DNA from: Geobacter sp.
GTDB taxonomy: Bacteria > Desulfobacterota > Desulfuromonadia > Geobacterales > Geobacteraceae
Reading direction: 5' to 3'
Assembly (NCBI GenBank): GCA_003574885.1
Contig: PJFC01000006.1
Location: 1-64,000 of the forward strand
Length of the DNA stretch: 64,000 nt
Made by a program: the position numbers and the translations under genes. The notes under the pieces are model-generated. The model worked only from the letters and a program-made list of their open reading frames with translations. It made no database searches and was not told the origin of the DNA. Below, piece by piece: positions 17,365 to 25,297 of this stretch (its first letter is position 1; each line of letters starts with the position of its first letter).

Positions 17365-17941
17365 CGACGGCCTTTTCCGTGATGGTGTTCATCGGCTCGC
17401 CGCCACCGCCGAAAAGCCGATCAGTTACACTCACCCCACCCCTCGTCGTCGAGGCGCTCCAGACAACCTTACCGGTCTGTGTTTCCATCAACTGGAGGCT
17501 GAGAGATATCACATTGCCGACGGCGGTTCCCGACCTCACCTCACCATATTCCTTCAGGGTACCGGTAATGACTCCATCGGCCTTGATGAAGCTCCCCAGT
17601 TTCACAATCTCCTCGGCGGAGGGTGCGGCAGGATTGGCGATGGCAGCTCTGACCACGCCCCGGTTGACCTCGCCGATCGGTACGACGTATACCCCTCCCG
17701 AAGCGAGCAGCGCCGTAATGAGCACATCGCGCACCCGTTCTCCAGCTGAATTGTCACGGGAAAGGTTGACAAAGGGCAAAACTTCCACGGTGCGGATCGA
17801 ACCGAAATCCATATTTTCATTACGGTAGGTTCCCGAGGGGTGGAATGCTGCACAACCTGTCAAAGAAACCATAGCAATGGACATCACTGTTTTCAGGAAC
17901 AGGCTTGACACAATTGATTTCACTCTTCTGGTACCAGGCAT
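17336..17941 (-). CDS. CsgG/GNA1162-family lipoprotein
   Basis: 201 aa with a lipobox (MVSLTGC) after a basic N-terminus. The core follows the family closely: SIRTVEVLPFVNLSRDNSAGERVRDVLITALLAS, then VYVVPIGEVNRGV, IVKLGSFIKADGVITGTLKEYGEV, ISLSLQLMETQTGKVVWSAS, and a C-terminal AVDDLINKLF. GTAGGAG lies 9 nt before the ATG. It sits between the beta-barrel gene (25 bp upstream) and the two-domain lipoprotein (overlapping). By analogy with CsgG, these lipoproteins may form or gate an outer-membrane passage for the cytochrome subunits or help anchor the barrel. Experimental support is not visible here. Confidence 0.8.
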   Translation of the reverse strand: MPGTRRVKSIVSSLFLKTVMSIAMVSLTGCAAFHPSGTYRNENMDFGSIRTVEVLPFVNLSRDNSAGERVRDVLITALLASGGVYVVPIGEVNRGVVRAAIANPAAPSAEEIVKLGSFIKADGVITGTLKEYGEVRSGTAVGNVISLSLQLMETQTGKVVWSASTTRGGVSVTDRLFGGGGEPMNTITEKAVDDLINKLFQ

Positions 17942-17965
17942 TGACTATACTCCTACCCATAGTGA

Positions 17966-20233
17966 TTAAAAAAACAGCCGCAAGATCATCGACACGTAGC
18001 TTGATTTTGTCGACGATATCAACGATTCGGACGTGAGGAGCGAATAGGACAGATTGAGCGTCGCCCTCGGCGCGATTCTCCAACTGACGGAAGGGGTCAG
18101 ATTGGTATCCTTCTGATTGTTGAGGGTTGTGGCATTTTCGTTGTAGGCAACGTTAAACTGGAGATCTCCGTCGGGAAACGGTGACCAGTTTCCCCCGTAA
18201 TTCTGGATATACTGGGTTTGCTGGTTCTCTCCCTGCTGGACACCGAGTGAGGCGAACAGGTACAGACTGGGAAATGGCCGGTAACTGATCCCCAAAAGAC
18301 CATTCTGGGAAGAGGACGAGGATGGCGGAGTGGTGCCTCCCGTTATGTTGCTCTTGCTGAGGTTGTACGTCAGGGTAAAACTCAGGTCCTGGCGGGGAGT
18401 GATACTTGTACCGCTGGCAAACGACAGGTTCTCCGACTTCTGCCCCACCAGGTTGGTGGAGATGCCGTATCCCGCCGACAGATTGAAGGCGACCCCCTTG
18501 TAGGGCTGTGAAATGTTGGTAAAAAAGATGGAATTGTTGTCAGTTGTCCCTTTGGGCTGGTAGTCGATACGCCCGCTGTAGACAAGGGTGTTGGTCAATC
18601 CGACCAGGGGGATCGCCTTCAGGGAGGCGCTGTACAGGAAAGCGGAGCTCTGCTGGCCGGACGAGGAGATGTCCTCACGGCCAACGGTCGCCCCTACGGA
18701 AAACACCTCGTTGATCTTGTGATCGAGCAACAGGCTGTTGTTAAGGATATAGCTTATGTCCGCGCCTGACGTGGCGGTGAGGGAAAGGTTGAGGCTGTGG
18801 TAGAGGGAAGGTGAATCGAGAATCCTCGTCCGGACGTCCATATTGAGATTCTGGCTCGAGCTTGACCTCGTGCCCTTTACCTGCGCCGCCGGCTGACTGA
18901 GCACTCCCTGAAATTCCGTCACGAAGATCCGGTCCGGATTCTGGAACGACGGATTGGCAAGGGCCATGCTCTGGGGAAGGGTATTGACCACTACCTTGAT
19001 GAACCTGGTCTTTACGCTGCTCAGCAAGGTCAGCGTAAAATCGTAATTGTTCTGGAGCGGCTCGAAAGTAGCAGGAATCATGTTAGCCGAATTGGGCGCT
19101 ACCGTAGTGCCGTTCTGATCGATCTGGCTCCAGGTATCCGTCTCCCTATCACGCACCCAGATTTGCCAGGTAAAGGCGCTCGCTATGGACGTGGGGAGTT
19201 GCCGGTCAACAAAGATGCGGATCTTGTTGATCTCTGTCACGTTGAAAAAATCGACGCCGATACTCCATTTATTGTTCGTATTCACCGCAGGAGCGACGAC
19301 TCCGAGATTGATCCCGGTAGTGGAGGTAAAGTTGCTGTCGATCAGTGCAGGATTCCCCGTATTCTGGTCTGCGGTTCCCAGAGAAGGATCGATATTGAAG
19401 GCGGAGATGCCGCTCACCGGAAAGAGCGCGGTATCGACAACTCCCCCATTCCCCGCGCTGGTTGTGGATTGCTGGTAATTCACATTATACTGTGAATAGA
19501 GGGAGACCCGTTTATCGAAAAACTGGTCAGAGTAGCTCACCGAGGCGTTGTGCAACATCTGGGTGGTGTCCGTATCGTGCAGGTTGTCCCGGGTGTCGGT
19601 ACCGGTGAACTGGTAGCCGAGTTTGAATGTTCTGTACATGTACCGGGAACCGACGGAGACCATGTCAGTGGTCCCATCCCGGTTGAGCCGGTCTACGTCG
19701 TAGTTGTTGGCGTGGGAAAGCCGGACGGACAGGTCGGGGAGGTCTACCGGCCGCCACCCCAGCGCGGCGTGGTACTCCTCATTGATTGTTTTCGGTTCAA
19801 CCGCCAGAGTCCCGCTCTGGGAATTCTCCGTCCGGACATAGCCAACTCCCGCCTGGTAGAGCGTATTGGTAAGCAGGGCGTCGAAATAGGGTGAGAACGA
19901 CGTGGTCGTGCCATGAGAATTTGAGTTGATGTCATGCAGGGTAGTGACATCCTGCTGGATCAGTGCCCCTGAAGAAATCTTCAGCAACGGGAACGGATTG
20001 ACTGCCAGGGAGATATTATACTTTTGCATGAACTCGTTACCCTTGCTGTTCGAGGTAACAACCCCGGTGGCATCCTTGGTTTTGTTCCACGAAAGGTTCA
20101 TGTCCAGTTCCGCACTTCCTGATATGATATCAGCCTGCACCGCACGAGGCAAACCCCCGAACAGCACAACGACCATGGCTGCGCAGGCGCATACTGACGC
20201 CGGTCCTGATGCCCTTCGCCGGGGAACCTGCAC
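17966..20233 (-). CDS. large outer-membrane beta-barrel protein with discoidin-like insert
   Basis: 755 aa from a GTG start (behind GAGAGG) with signal peptide ending ...RAVQA. Most of the protein is alternating polar/hydrophobic strands with aromatic girdles (YNISLAVNPFPLLKISSG, FKLGYQFTGTD, LNLSLTATSGADISYILN). It ends MILRLFF, a terminal phenylalanine typical of BamA substrates. Residues ~305-445 differ: WSIGVDFFNVTEINKIRIFV, FTWQIWVRD, TRFIKVVVNTL and FVTEFQGVL resemble an F5/8-type (discoidin) jelly-roll, so a binding domain may be inserted between barrel parts. As the only barrel in a cytochrome cluster, it is the best candidate porin for an electron conduit or subunit exit. It is coupled to the YVTN gene 4 bp upstream. 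Confidence 0.8.
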   Translation of the reverse strand: MQVPRRRASGPASVCACAAMVVVLFGGLPRAVQADIISGSAELDMNLSWNKTKDATGVVTSNSKGNEFMQKYNISLAVNPFPLLKISSGALIQQDVTTLHDINSNSHGTTTSFSPYFDALLTNTLYQAGVGYVRTENSQSGTLAVEPKTINEEYHAALGWRPVDLPDLSVRLSHANNYDVDRLNRDGTTDMVSVGSRYMYRTFKLGYQFTGTDTRDNLHDTDTTQMLHNASVSYSDQFFDKRVSLYSQYNVNYQQSTTSAGNGGVVDTALFPVSGISAFNIDPSLGTADQNTGNPALIDSNFTSTTGINLGVVAPAVNTNNKWSIGVDFFNVTEINKIRIFVDRQLPTSIASAFTWQIWVRDRETDTWSQIDQNGTTVAPNSANMIPATFEPLQNNYDFTLTLLSSVKTRFIKVVVNTLPQSMALANPSFQNPDRIFVTEFQGVLSQPAAQVKGTRSSSSQNLNMDVRTRILDSPSLYHSLNLSLTATSGADISYILNNSLLLDHKINEVFSVGATVGREDISSSGQQSSAFLYSASLKAIPLVGLTNTLVYSGRIDYQPKGTTDNNSIFFTNISQPYKGVAFNLSAGYGISTNLVGQKSENLSFASGTSITPRQDLSFTLTYNLSKSNITGGTTPPSSSSSQNGLLGISYRPFPSLYLFASLGVQQGENQQTQYIQNYGGNWSPFPDGDLQFNVAYNENATTLNNQKDTNLTPSVSWRIAPRATLNLSYSLLTSESLISSTKSSYVSMILRLFF

Positions 20234-20237
20234 GCAG

Positions 20238-21656
20238 TTACCTCTCCCCCATCAGGGAGGTCCAGTAGGGGGCTTCGCCCACATCAAACTCGGCAATGAC
20301 TTCCCTTGTGACAAGATTGATGACGTCCACGGTGTTCCGCTCACTGTTGATCACGAAAAGGTTGTTCTGTTCTCCGTCGATCGCCATATGGAGGGCACTG
20401 CCGTTCATTCTGATAGTAGAAAGCGCAACGAAGGTTGATGGCTCGTAGACCTCGATATCGGGGCTGAACCGTTTCCCGACATAGACCAGGTTCGTCAACG
20501 TATCGAGTTTTATGGCAATCGCCCCCATACCGATCCGGTACCTCTGCTGCAACGCCAGGGAAGGGAATGGAGCCAGCAGCCGCACGAAGGGGTTCATCTC
20601 ATGAATTGTGTAAAGAATAGTTCCGTTCCGGCTGAACTGCCCCCGCGACAGCCCCGGTTCAGAGGGGACGGTTGCCACAACGGAACGGGAAGCGACATCG
20701 ATGACTGAAATGCTCTGGGAAAAGCTGTTGAACACGTACGCCCGGGTCCCGGCAGGATCCAGCAGGATCGACTCAGGGGTGTTTCCGACCTGGATCCTGT
20801 CCGTCTCCTGATAGGAAAGGGGATCGATCACGCTCACCATGTTGGTGCCGGTGTCAACTGCCAAGAGAAGCTTGCCGTCAGGGGTCAGGGCGAGTTCCTG
20901 CGGTGCATCACCCGGTTTCAGTCTGATCCGGGTGATCTCCTCCCCGAGAGGGATATCGATCACCTCGACTGCATCATCCCCGGCAAGGGCTACATAGGCC
21001 CTGCGCCGCAGCTGGTCGAATGCCAGCCCCTTCGGGCCTGCACCGGTAGCTATGACACCCACCACCTCCCGGTACTGCTTGTCAAAGACCGTAAGGGTAT
21101 TGGAACCGTAATTGCTGACGTACCCAACAAGCCCCGTCACCGGCTTCCCTGATGGGGTGACGGTGAATACCGGGTTGAAGCTGTAACCGGTCATGACGGA
21201 CTTGTCGTAGTTAAAGGCCAGAGAACTGAACGTGGCCCGTTTCTGCGTAACGTTAAAGCGGCAGTCGATACGAACCGGCTTTTCCGGGACGAGCAGTTTC
21301 TCCTCGCCCTCTTCGTCCAGCAGGGTCGCCCCGGCAACTCCCACGGCCAGGGCCACGTAATCACCCGGGGGAAGCTGCCCCGAGGCGAAAAAACGCTGAC
21401 GATTGACCAGGTTGACGGAGAAATCCTTGAAGGAGAGGGAGAGCGGGTATTCGCTCCCGTCATCTTTAACCGCCGAGACCTGCGACAGGGCGAATTTCAG
21501 CCGCCGCGCTTCCCGGGGCAAGGTACGGACATAGAGGAAGAGTTCACCCTGGTCCGTAAGAGACGGCTTCAGAATCGTTCTCTGGGGCTGGCACCCGGCA
21601 AGAAGCCAGGTGGCGGCAAACAGCAGCAACAATGCTCTCAGGGGAAACCCTTTCAC
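20238..21656 (-). CDS. YVTN-type beta-propeller lipoprotein
   Basis: 472 aa from a GTG start behind GGGAG. Signal sequence with lipobox LLAGC. Residues ~30-160 are a beta-rich N-terminal domain (LFLYVRTLPREARRLKFAL..., LPPGDYVALAVGVAGA). Residues ~175-470 carry YVTN repeats (VGYVSNYGSNTLTVFDK; KGLAFDQLRRRAYVALAGDDAVEVID; LALTPDGKLLLAVDTGTNMVSVID; FVINSERNTVDVINL), fitting a seven-bladed propeller. It is probably anchored in the outer membrane, where it may cap or guide the barrel and the OmcS-like cytochrome. It lies between the NHL gene (42 bp) and the barrel gene (4 bp) in one operon. Confidence 0.85.
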   Translation of the reverse strand: MKGFPLRALLLLFAATWLLAGCQPQRTILKPSLTDQGELFLYVRTLPREARRLKFALSQVSAVKDDGSEYPLSLSFKDFSVNLVNRQRFFASGQLPPGDYVALAVGVAGATLLDEEGEEKLLVPEKPVRIDCRFNVTQKRATFSSLAFNYDKSVMTGYSFNPVFTVTPSGKPVTGLVGYVSNYGSNTLTVFDKQYREVVGVIATGAGPKGLAFDQLRRRAYVALAGDDAVEVIDIPLGEEITRIRLKPGDAPQELALTPDGKLLLAVDTGTNMVSVIDPLSYQETDRIQVGNTPESILLDPAGTRAYVFNSFSQSISVIDVASRSVVATVPSEPGLSRGQFSRNGTILYTIHEMNPFVRLLAPFPSLALQQRYRIGMGAIAIKLDTLTNLVYVGKRFSPDIEVYEPSTFVALSTIRMNGSALHMAIDGEQNNLFVINSERNTVDVINLVTREVIAEFDVGEAPYWTSLMGER

Positions 21657-21698
21657 TGCAAACTCCCGACTGACCGCGCCATGTGCGTTGTCCCTCTC

Positions 21699-22673
21699 CT
21701 ACTCGGGGGTAATCCGGTACACACTCACCCCTCGGTTCGCACTCTGGGAAACATAGACCAGGTCTCCCAGTACGGCCACCTCCATGGGGGCAATGAGATT
21801 CCCGGGATCGAAGCCACGTTCGCCATACTCACCCCGGAAGGTGAAATCCTTGTCCCGTTCAAAGACCATGATAACACATCGTAGGGTATCTGCCACATAC
21901 AGGCGCCCCTTGTCGTCTGCAGCCACGCCGCCGATAATATTGAACTTCCCCGGGCTGCTCCCGCGCCGGCCGAACGTAGTCAGTTTTTTGTCGGGAGAAA
22001 TGAGGTACACCAGCGAATTAACCGGAATGGTGAATATGAGCGTCCCCTCTGCATCAACGGTAACGCCGCGAATATCGAAATCGCTTCGCTTTTTGTAATT
22101 CACGTTGATCATGGAGGCGAATTCAAAACCGTCCTCGTAGTTTCCGTGGAGGTCGGTGATGAGGACCTTGAACTCACGGGGGTCGATCAGGTAGAGATGC
22201 CCCTTACGGCAGAAGATCCGCTCCGGATTGAAATTATCCGTAAACAGGGGGGGGAGATTCTCCAGTTTGAGGACTTCCTGGGGATCTCCGCGGAAATTGG
22301 CGATGACGACCTGGGTACGTTTCCCCCTGCTCGAAAGGACATATATGGTGCCGTTGTCGTCCACGTCGAGACCTCGGATGGCGCCAAATTCACCTTCCTC
22401 ACCGAAGGAGTAGACCAAGAGGCCGGTCTTGTTGAACACGTCCACCGACTGATCGGAGGGATTGACCACGTACAGTTCCTTCTGCGTCTTGTCGGTGCCG
22501 AAGGTCACCCAGCTCGATGCGATGGAACCGTTAAAATTGGAGAGATTGTACAGATACACGAGCTTTGCCTCAGCCCGCGTGCTGGACAGCATGAACATAG
22601 TGAACAGCAGGCAGGCAATTGCTACCGGCAAGGTACGGTGAAAGCGAACTATGATTGATGCGTATGTTTTCAT
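21699..22673 (-). CDS. exported NHL-repeat beta-propeller, downstream of the OmcS-like gene
   Basis: 324 aa with signal peptide ending ...STRAEA. NHL-type blades (VNPSDQSVDVFNKTGLLVYSFG; IRGLDVDDNGTIYVLSSRGKR; FNIIGGVAADDKGRLYVADTLRCVIMVF; VAVLGDLVYVSQSANRGVSVY) suggest a six-bladed propeller. The ribosome site is weak. It follows the OmcS-like gene after tandem hairpins, so its expression is probably much lower than the cytochrome's. An NHL gene beside omcS is, as I recall, conserved in Geobacter. A role in export or assembly of the filament subunit is inferred. Confidence 0.87.
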   Translation of the reverse strand: MKTYASIIVRFHRTLPVAIACLLFTMFMLSSTRAEAKLVYLYNLSNFNGSIASSWVTFGTDKTQKELYVVNPSDQSVDVFNKTGLLVYSFGEEGEFGAIRGLDVDDNGTIYVLSSRGKRTQVVIANFRGDPQEVLKLENLPPLFTDNFNPERIFCRKGHLYLIDPREFKVLITDLHGNYEDGFEFASMINVNYKKRSDFDIRGVTVDAEGTLIFTIPVNSLVYLISPDKKLTTFGRRGSSPGKFNIIGGVAADDKGRLYVADTLRCVIMVFERDKDFTFRGEYGERGFDPGNLIAPMEVAVLGDLVYVSQSANRGVSVYRITPE

Positions 22674-22765
22674 ACGAATATCTTCACGCCTCTGCTCAGG
22701 GTGTTCGGTGAGATCTATTGCCGGCCACTTTGCCGGCTGTTGACAGGGAGGAGCGGGACGTTTTC

Positions 22766-22831
22766 AAAAAGGGGGCCGGCTTTGAGCCGGCCCCGATCAT
22801 TGCGAAGGTGCCGGGAGCTTGGCTCCCGGCA
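22766..22831 (-). terminator. tandem hairpins / terminator between the OmcS-like and NHL genes
   Basis: The first hairpin (22809-22831) pairs TGCCGGGAG with CTCCCGGCA. The second (22772-22794) pairs GGGGCCGGC with GCCGGCCCC around a 5-nt loop and is followed by TTTTT on the minus strand. Read-through would reach the NHL gene, so these probably stabilise the upstream mRNA and attenuate the downstream genes. Confidence 0.85.
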
Positions 22832-22846
22832 TGCAGGTTCATCAGA

Positions 22847-24190
22847 TTAGTCTTTCGCGTGGCACTTGTTGCAGAGCGAACGCTGGCTATAGGCAAATTT
22901 GGTGGCCGGCTGATCGTACATGGCGGCTGCATACACGGCCTGATTCATACCGGTGGAGTTGTCGTAAGACTCGGTACCAGCGCCGGCCGCAAAGTCAGGA
23001 TATGCGTTGGCAACCGTCAGGAAGTCGGTGGTGTTGCTCCACCGGGTCATGCTGTTGAAGCCGGAGGCATGGGCACGGTGGCAGGAAAGACACATGACGT
23101 TTTCCGTACCGGTCGAGGGACCGGCGGTCACGGTGCCGGTAATGTCTGCATGGCTGAGCAGGGTGGCGATATCTTTGGTACCTTCTTCGTACGGTACGAG
23201 AGAGCTGTAGGAGGTAGCCACCGTACCGGTCAGATCGCCGGAGTTTTTGTAGACATTGTAAAGAGCGGCGATGGTGGTACCGGTGCCGTTCCCCTGCAGG
23301 TCATTGGCGGCTGCGGTCAGCAGTGCGCCGTTGCCGGCCGGGTGAATAAGGGCAGTGTTGGCGGCGTTGGTAGCGTCAACGTGGATTGTCCGGTGGCAGT
23401 TTGCGCACCATTCGGACATGCCCTGACCGTAAGCAACGCGGGTATCGGCAGTAGCCTCGGAACGGTTGTAGGTTTTAGGAGCAACGGCAACCGGCGGATC
23501 GGCGTTGAAGGGGAGCGGGTTGACGTAGGACATCTGGGAGTAGTTGGCGCCGCCCAGCAGGCGGTACACACCGACCGCCTCGTTGGCGGTGGGCAGGTCA
23601 CCGTAAGAGCCGTAGGTACCGATCGGCAGGACCTTCTGGCCAGGGATGGCATAGGCGATGGTGCCGGCGGCATCGACAACACGGGCGCGGCTGTGGGGAT
23701 CATGGCAGCTGGCGCAGGAGAGTGCAGCGGTGTCATACTGCCCACCCGGTGCGACGAGGAGTTTAGTGTCAGGAGTCAGACCGAAATCCGCTGCGACGAC
23801 GTTGTGACCGTGGCGTTCGCCGAGGCTGACGGCAGAACGGCCGGCTGCTGGGAAGGTCTGGGTCAACCAGGCAAAGTCACCGCCCGGTGTCCTGTTGACC
23901 GGAGCGCTGGCATTGACGGCCGGGGCCGGGTAGGTCATGACGTGGTAGCCGCTCAGGGTGGCGCCGGAATGGCAGTTGAGGCAGGTGGAGCTGTCGTCCG
24001 ACCCCTTCAGGAGGTACTTGTTCCCCTGGAATTGGGCGGTGTTCTTCGTCATGGCTGCGTTGCCAGAGGAGTTGTGCATGGTGTGGCAGCCATCGCAGTA
24101 AGCGACGCCACCGTCATGAAAGGCAAATGCGCTGCCGGAAGCCGCGAGCGTCAGCATGGCTGCCGCTGCCAAAATCTTTGATGCTTTCAT
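22847..24190 (-). CDS. omcS: OmcS-like hexahaem c-type cytochrome, sigma-54 controlled
   Basis: 447 aa with a signal peptide ending SGSAFA and mature FHDGGVAYCDGCHTMHNSS. Six CxxCH motifs (CDGCH, CLNCH, CASCH, CANCH, CLSCH, CNKCH) occur in the OmcS order. Diagnostic blocks include TPGGDFAWL, GHNVVAADF, PGGQYDTAALSCASCHDPH, RVAYGQGMSEWCANC, LIHPAGNGA, SGDLTGT, FEEG-like PYEEGT, CLSCHRAHASGFNSMTR, and the C-terminal RSLCNKCHAKD. OmcS polymerises outside the cell into a haem nanowire. The ATG follows AAAGGAAC. It has a -24/-12 promoter, a ~290-nt structured leader and tandem hairpins after the gene. Given the paralogue at 8171, I cannot say which is the true orthologue, but this one is closer by eye. 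Confidence 0.92.
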   Translation of the reverse strand: MKASKILAAAAMLTLAASGSAFAFHDGGVAYCDGCHTMHNSSGNAAMTKNTAQFQGNKYLLKGSDDSSTCLNCHSGATLSGYHVMTYPAPAVNASAPVNRTPGGDFAWLTQTFPAAGRSAVSLGERHGHNVVAADFGLTPDTKLLVAPGGQYDTAALSCASCHDPHSRARVVDAAGTIAYAIPGQKVLPIGTYGSYGDLPTANEAVGVYRLLGGANYSQMSYVNPLPFNADPPVAVAPKTYNRSEATADTRVAYGQGMSEWCANCHRTIHVDATNAANTALIHPAGNGALLTAAANDLQGNGTGTTIAALYNVYKNSGDLTGTVATSYSSLVPYEEGTKDIATLLSHADITGTVTAGPSTGTENVMCLSCHRAHASGFNSMTRWSNTTDFLTVANAYPDFAAGAGTESYDNSTGMNQAVYAAAMYDQPATKFAYSQRSLCNKCHAKD

Positions 24191-24318
24191 TGTTGTTCCT
24201 TTCGTTTAACTGTTTGTTTGAATTCCTTCGTTTCTGATGTTTTCTTCATACTGCTGGTTACGTACATCCCATTGATTAGCCTTTCGAGATAACCACCCCC
24301 TTTTCTTGTCTGCACAGC

Positions 24319-24433
24319 AGGGTCAATCGGTGAACATCCGGGAGAAGCTGACCCTCCATGCTCTGCTTCGGGAAACATCTGTCATGCCGCTGGTTGCCTT
24401 CCTCGCAAAACGGCATTTTCTGTCCAACCCGAA
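24319..24433 (-). promoter_or_regulatory. structured 5' leader of the OmcS-like mRNA
   Basis: Between the predicted sigma-54 start (~24480) and the ATG lie nested stems. TTCGGG/CCCGAA (24428-24433 with 24367-24372) encloses ATGCCG/CGGCAT (24411-24416 with 24384-24389). A separate 7-bp stem AGGGTCA/TGACCCT pairs 24349-24355 with 24319-24325. No T-run terminator follows. It does not match the GEMM/c-di-GMP-I consensus. Possible roles are mRNA stability, a regulatory RNA element or translational control. The rest of the leader to 24191 holds no supported gene. Confidence 0.45.
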
Positions 24434-24490
24434 ACGTTAAAAAAGTTTAACCAAGTTATTCCGCTTCCTTCATTTTCTACTTTATGTAAT

Positions 24491-24506
24491 GGCAACTGCC
24501 GTGCCC
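24491..24506 (-). promoter_or_regulatory. sigma-54 (-24/-12) promoter of the OmcS-like gene
   Basis: On the minus strand GGGCACGGCAGTTGCC, with GG and GC exactly 10 bp apart, an almost ideal RpoN site. The start would be near 24480. Confidence 0.85.
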
Positions 24507-24693
24507 GACACCACCATCTCACAAGACAGATGACGTTCTCTATCCCGTTATTACCTGAAATTGTTTGTTTTTTTCTTCTAAAAAAAATCCCCAGAGGCTG
24601 GAGCGGGGGAGGAAGGATACTGAAAAATTGACGCGGTTTTCCGGGATATGGAAGGGTGGCGGAGAAAAAAGCTAAAACTGCCGCACAACAAAA

Positions 24694-24720
24694 TTACGGC
24701 AAGATGACGATTTTGTAATC
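24694..24720 (-). promoter_or_regulatory. putative enhancer (UAS) of the OmcS-like sigma-54 promoter
   Basis: A 27-bp motif, TTACGGCAAGATG followed by ACGATTTTGTAATC on the plus strand, ends 188 bp from the -24 element. A near-identical motif at 30029-30055 lies 189 bp from the other sigma-54 promoter. It probably binds the same enhancer-binding activator. Homology between the two regions extends through roughly 80 flanking bases. Confidence 0.65.
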
Positions 24721-24752
24721 TCCAGGAAATACATTTTCCAATAAGCTTCTTT

Positions 24753-24787
24753 AAAAAAAAAGCCCCCTTCCTGAACGGGAGGGGGCT
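24753..24787 (-). terminator. terminator of the PilZ gene
   Basis: GC-rich stem AGCCCCCTCCC pairing with the downstream GGAAGGGGGCT around a short loop, followed on the minus strand by nine Ts. It isolates the OmcS regulatory region from the PilZ gene. Confidence 0.92.
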
Positions 24788-24839
24788 GAAAGGGTTAAGC
24801 TGAAAACTGTCTGGTCATGGAGCATTTGAGAACCCGCTT

Positions 24840-25232
24840 TCACCATCTGTTTACCGCATCTGATGTGACAAAAAGCTCCTCCAGGACATTTTCACTGTTC
24901 TCTTTTGTTAAATCAAAGATCACCTCAAAATGCAGCAGCATGTCGGCATCTATCTGTGCGGACGTCAACCCCAGACCTGTTTCATCAATGCGCGCCACGC
25001 TGCACGGTAGCGTAATGGACAGTTCTTTTTCATCGTAGTTAAAATAGACGGTTAATTCTATCGCGTCATTCACGGCAAACGGGCAACTTGCCATAAGGTA
25101 GGCGCCCCTGTTACTGATGTTAATGATTTCACCGGGGAATACGGCATCACCCATCCTGACCTGCGCATGCGCGTGAAAGGTATGACGCTGGGAAAAACGC
25201 GTTCCGGACTGCTTGGCTATCGATAGTGTCAT
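24840..25232 (-). CDS. PilZ-domain protein, probable c-di-GMP receptor
   Basis: 130 aa, essentially a single PilZ domain. The c-di-GMP signature is present as R-x3-R (RFSQR) near residue 12 and N-x-S-x2-G (NISNRG) near residue 40, followed by alternating strands (AYLMASCPFAVNDAIELTVYF). ATG 25232 is chosen since GGAGG lies 11 nt upstream; an in-frame start 17 codons earlier has no such site. It lies between the OmcS-like regulatory region and the large membrane/spermidine-synthase-like gene (66-bp gap), so the latter two may be co-transcribed. It probably couples c-di-GMP level to a surface or transport process; the target is unknown. Confidence 0.85.
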   Translation of the reverse strand: MTLSIAKQSGTRFSQRHTFHAHAQVRMGDAVFPGEIINISNRGAYLMASCPFAVNDAIELTVYFNYDEKELSITLPCSVARIDETGLGLTSAQIDADMLLHFEVIFDLTKENSENVLEELFVTSDAVNRW

Positions 25233-25297
25233 GACAAAGATATCCTCCTTCAGGGTAATTGTTCCCGGGTTATGTATCATCACATCAATGTTGAGGG

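Noticed and set aside
24187-24378. 63-codon minus-strand frame in the OmcS-like leader
   Set aside because: It overlaps structured leader stems, lacks a ribosome site and gives a low-complexity product.
24191-24480. cGAMP/c-di-GMP (GEMM) riboswitch in the OmcS-like leader
   Set aside because: The AAACC / GNRA / AAAGCC blocks are missing. The stems present do not fit the GEMM layout.
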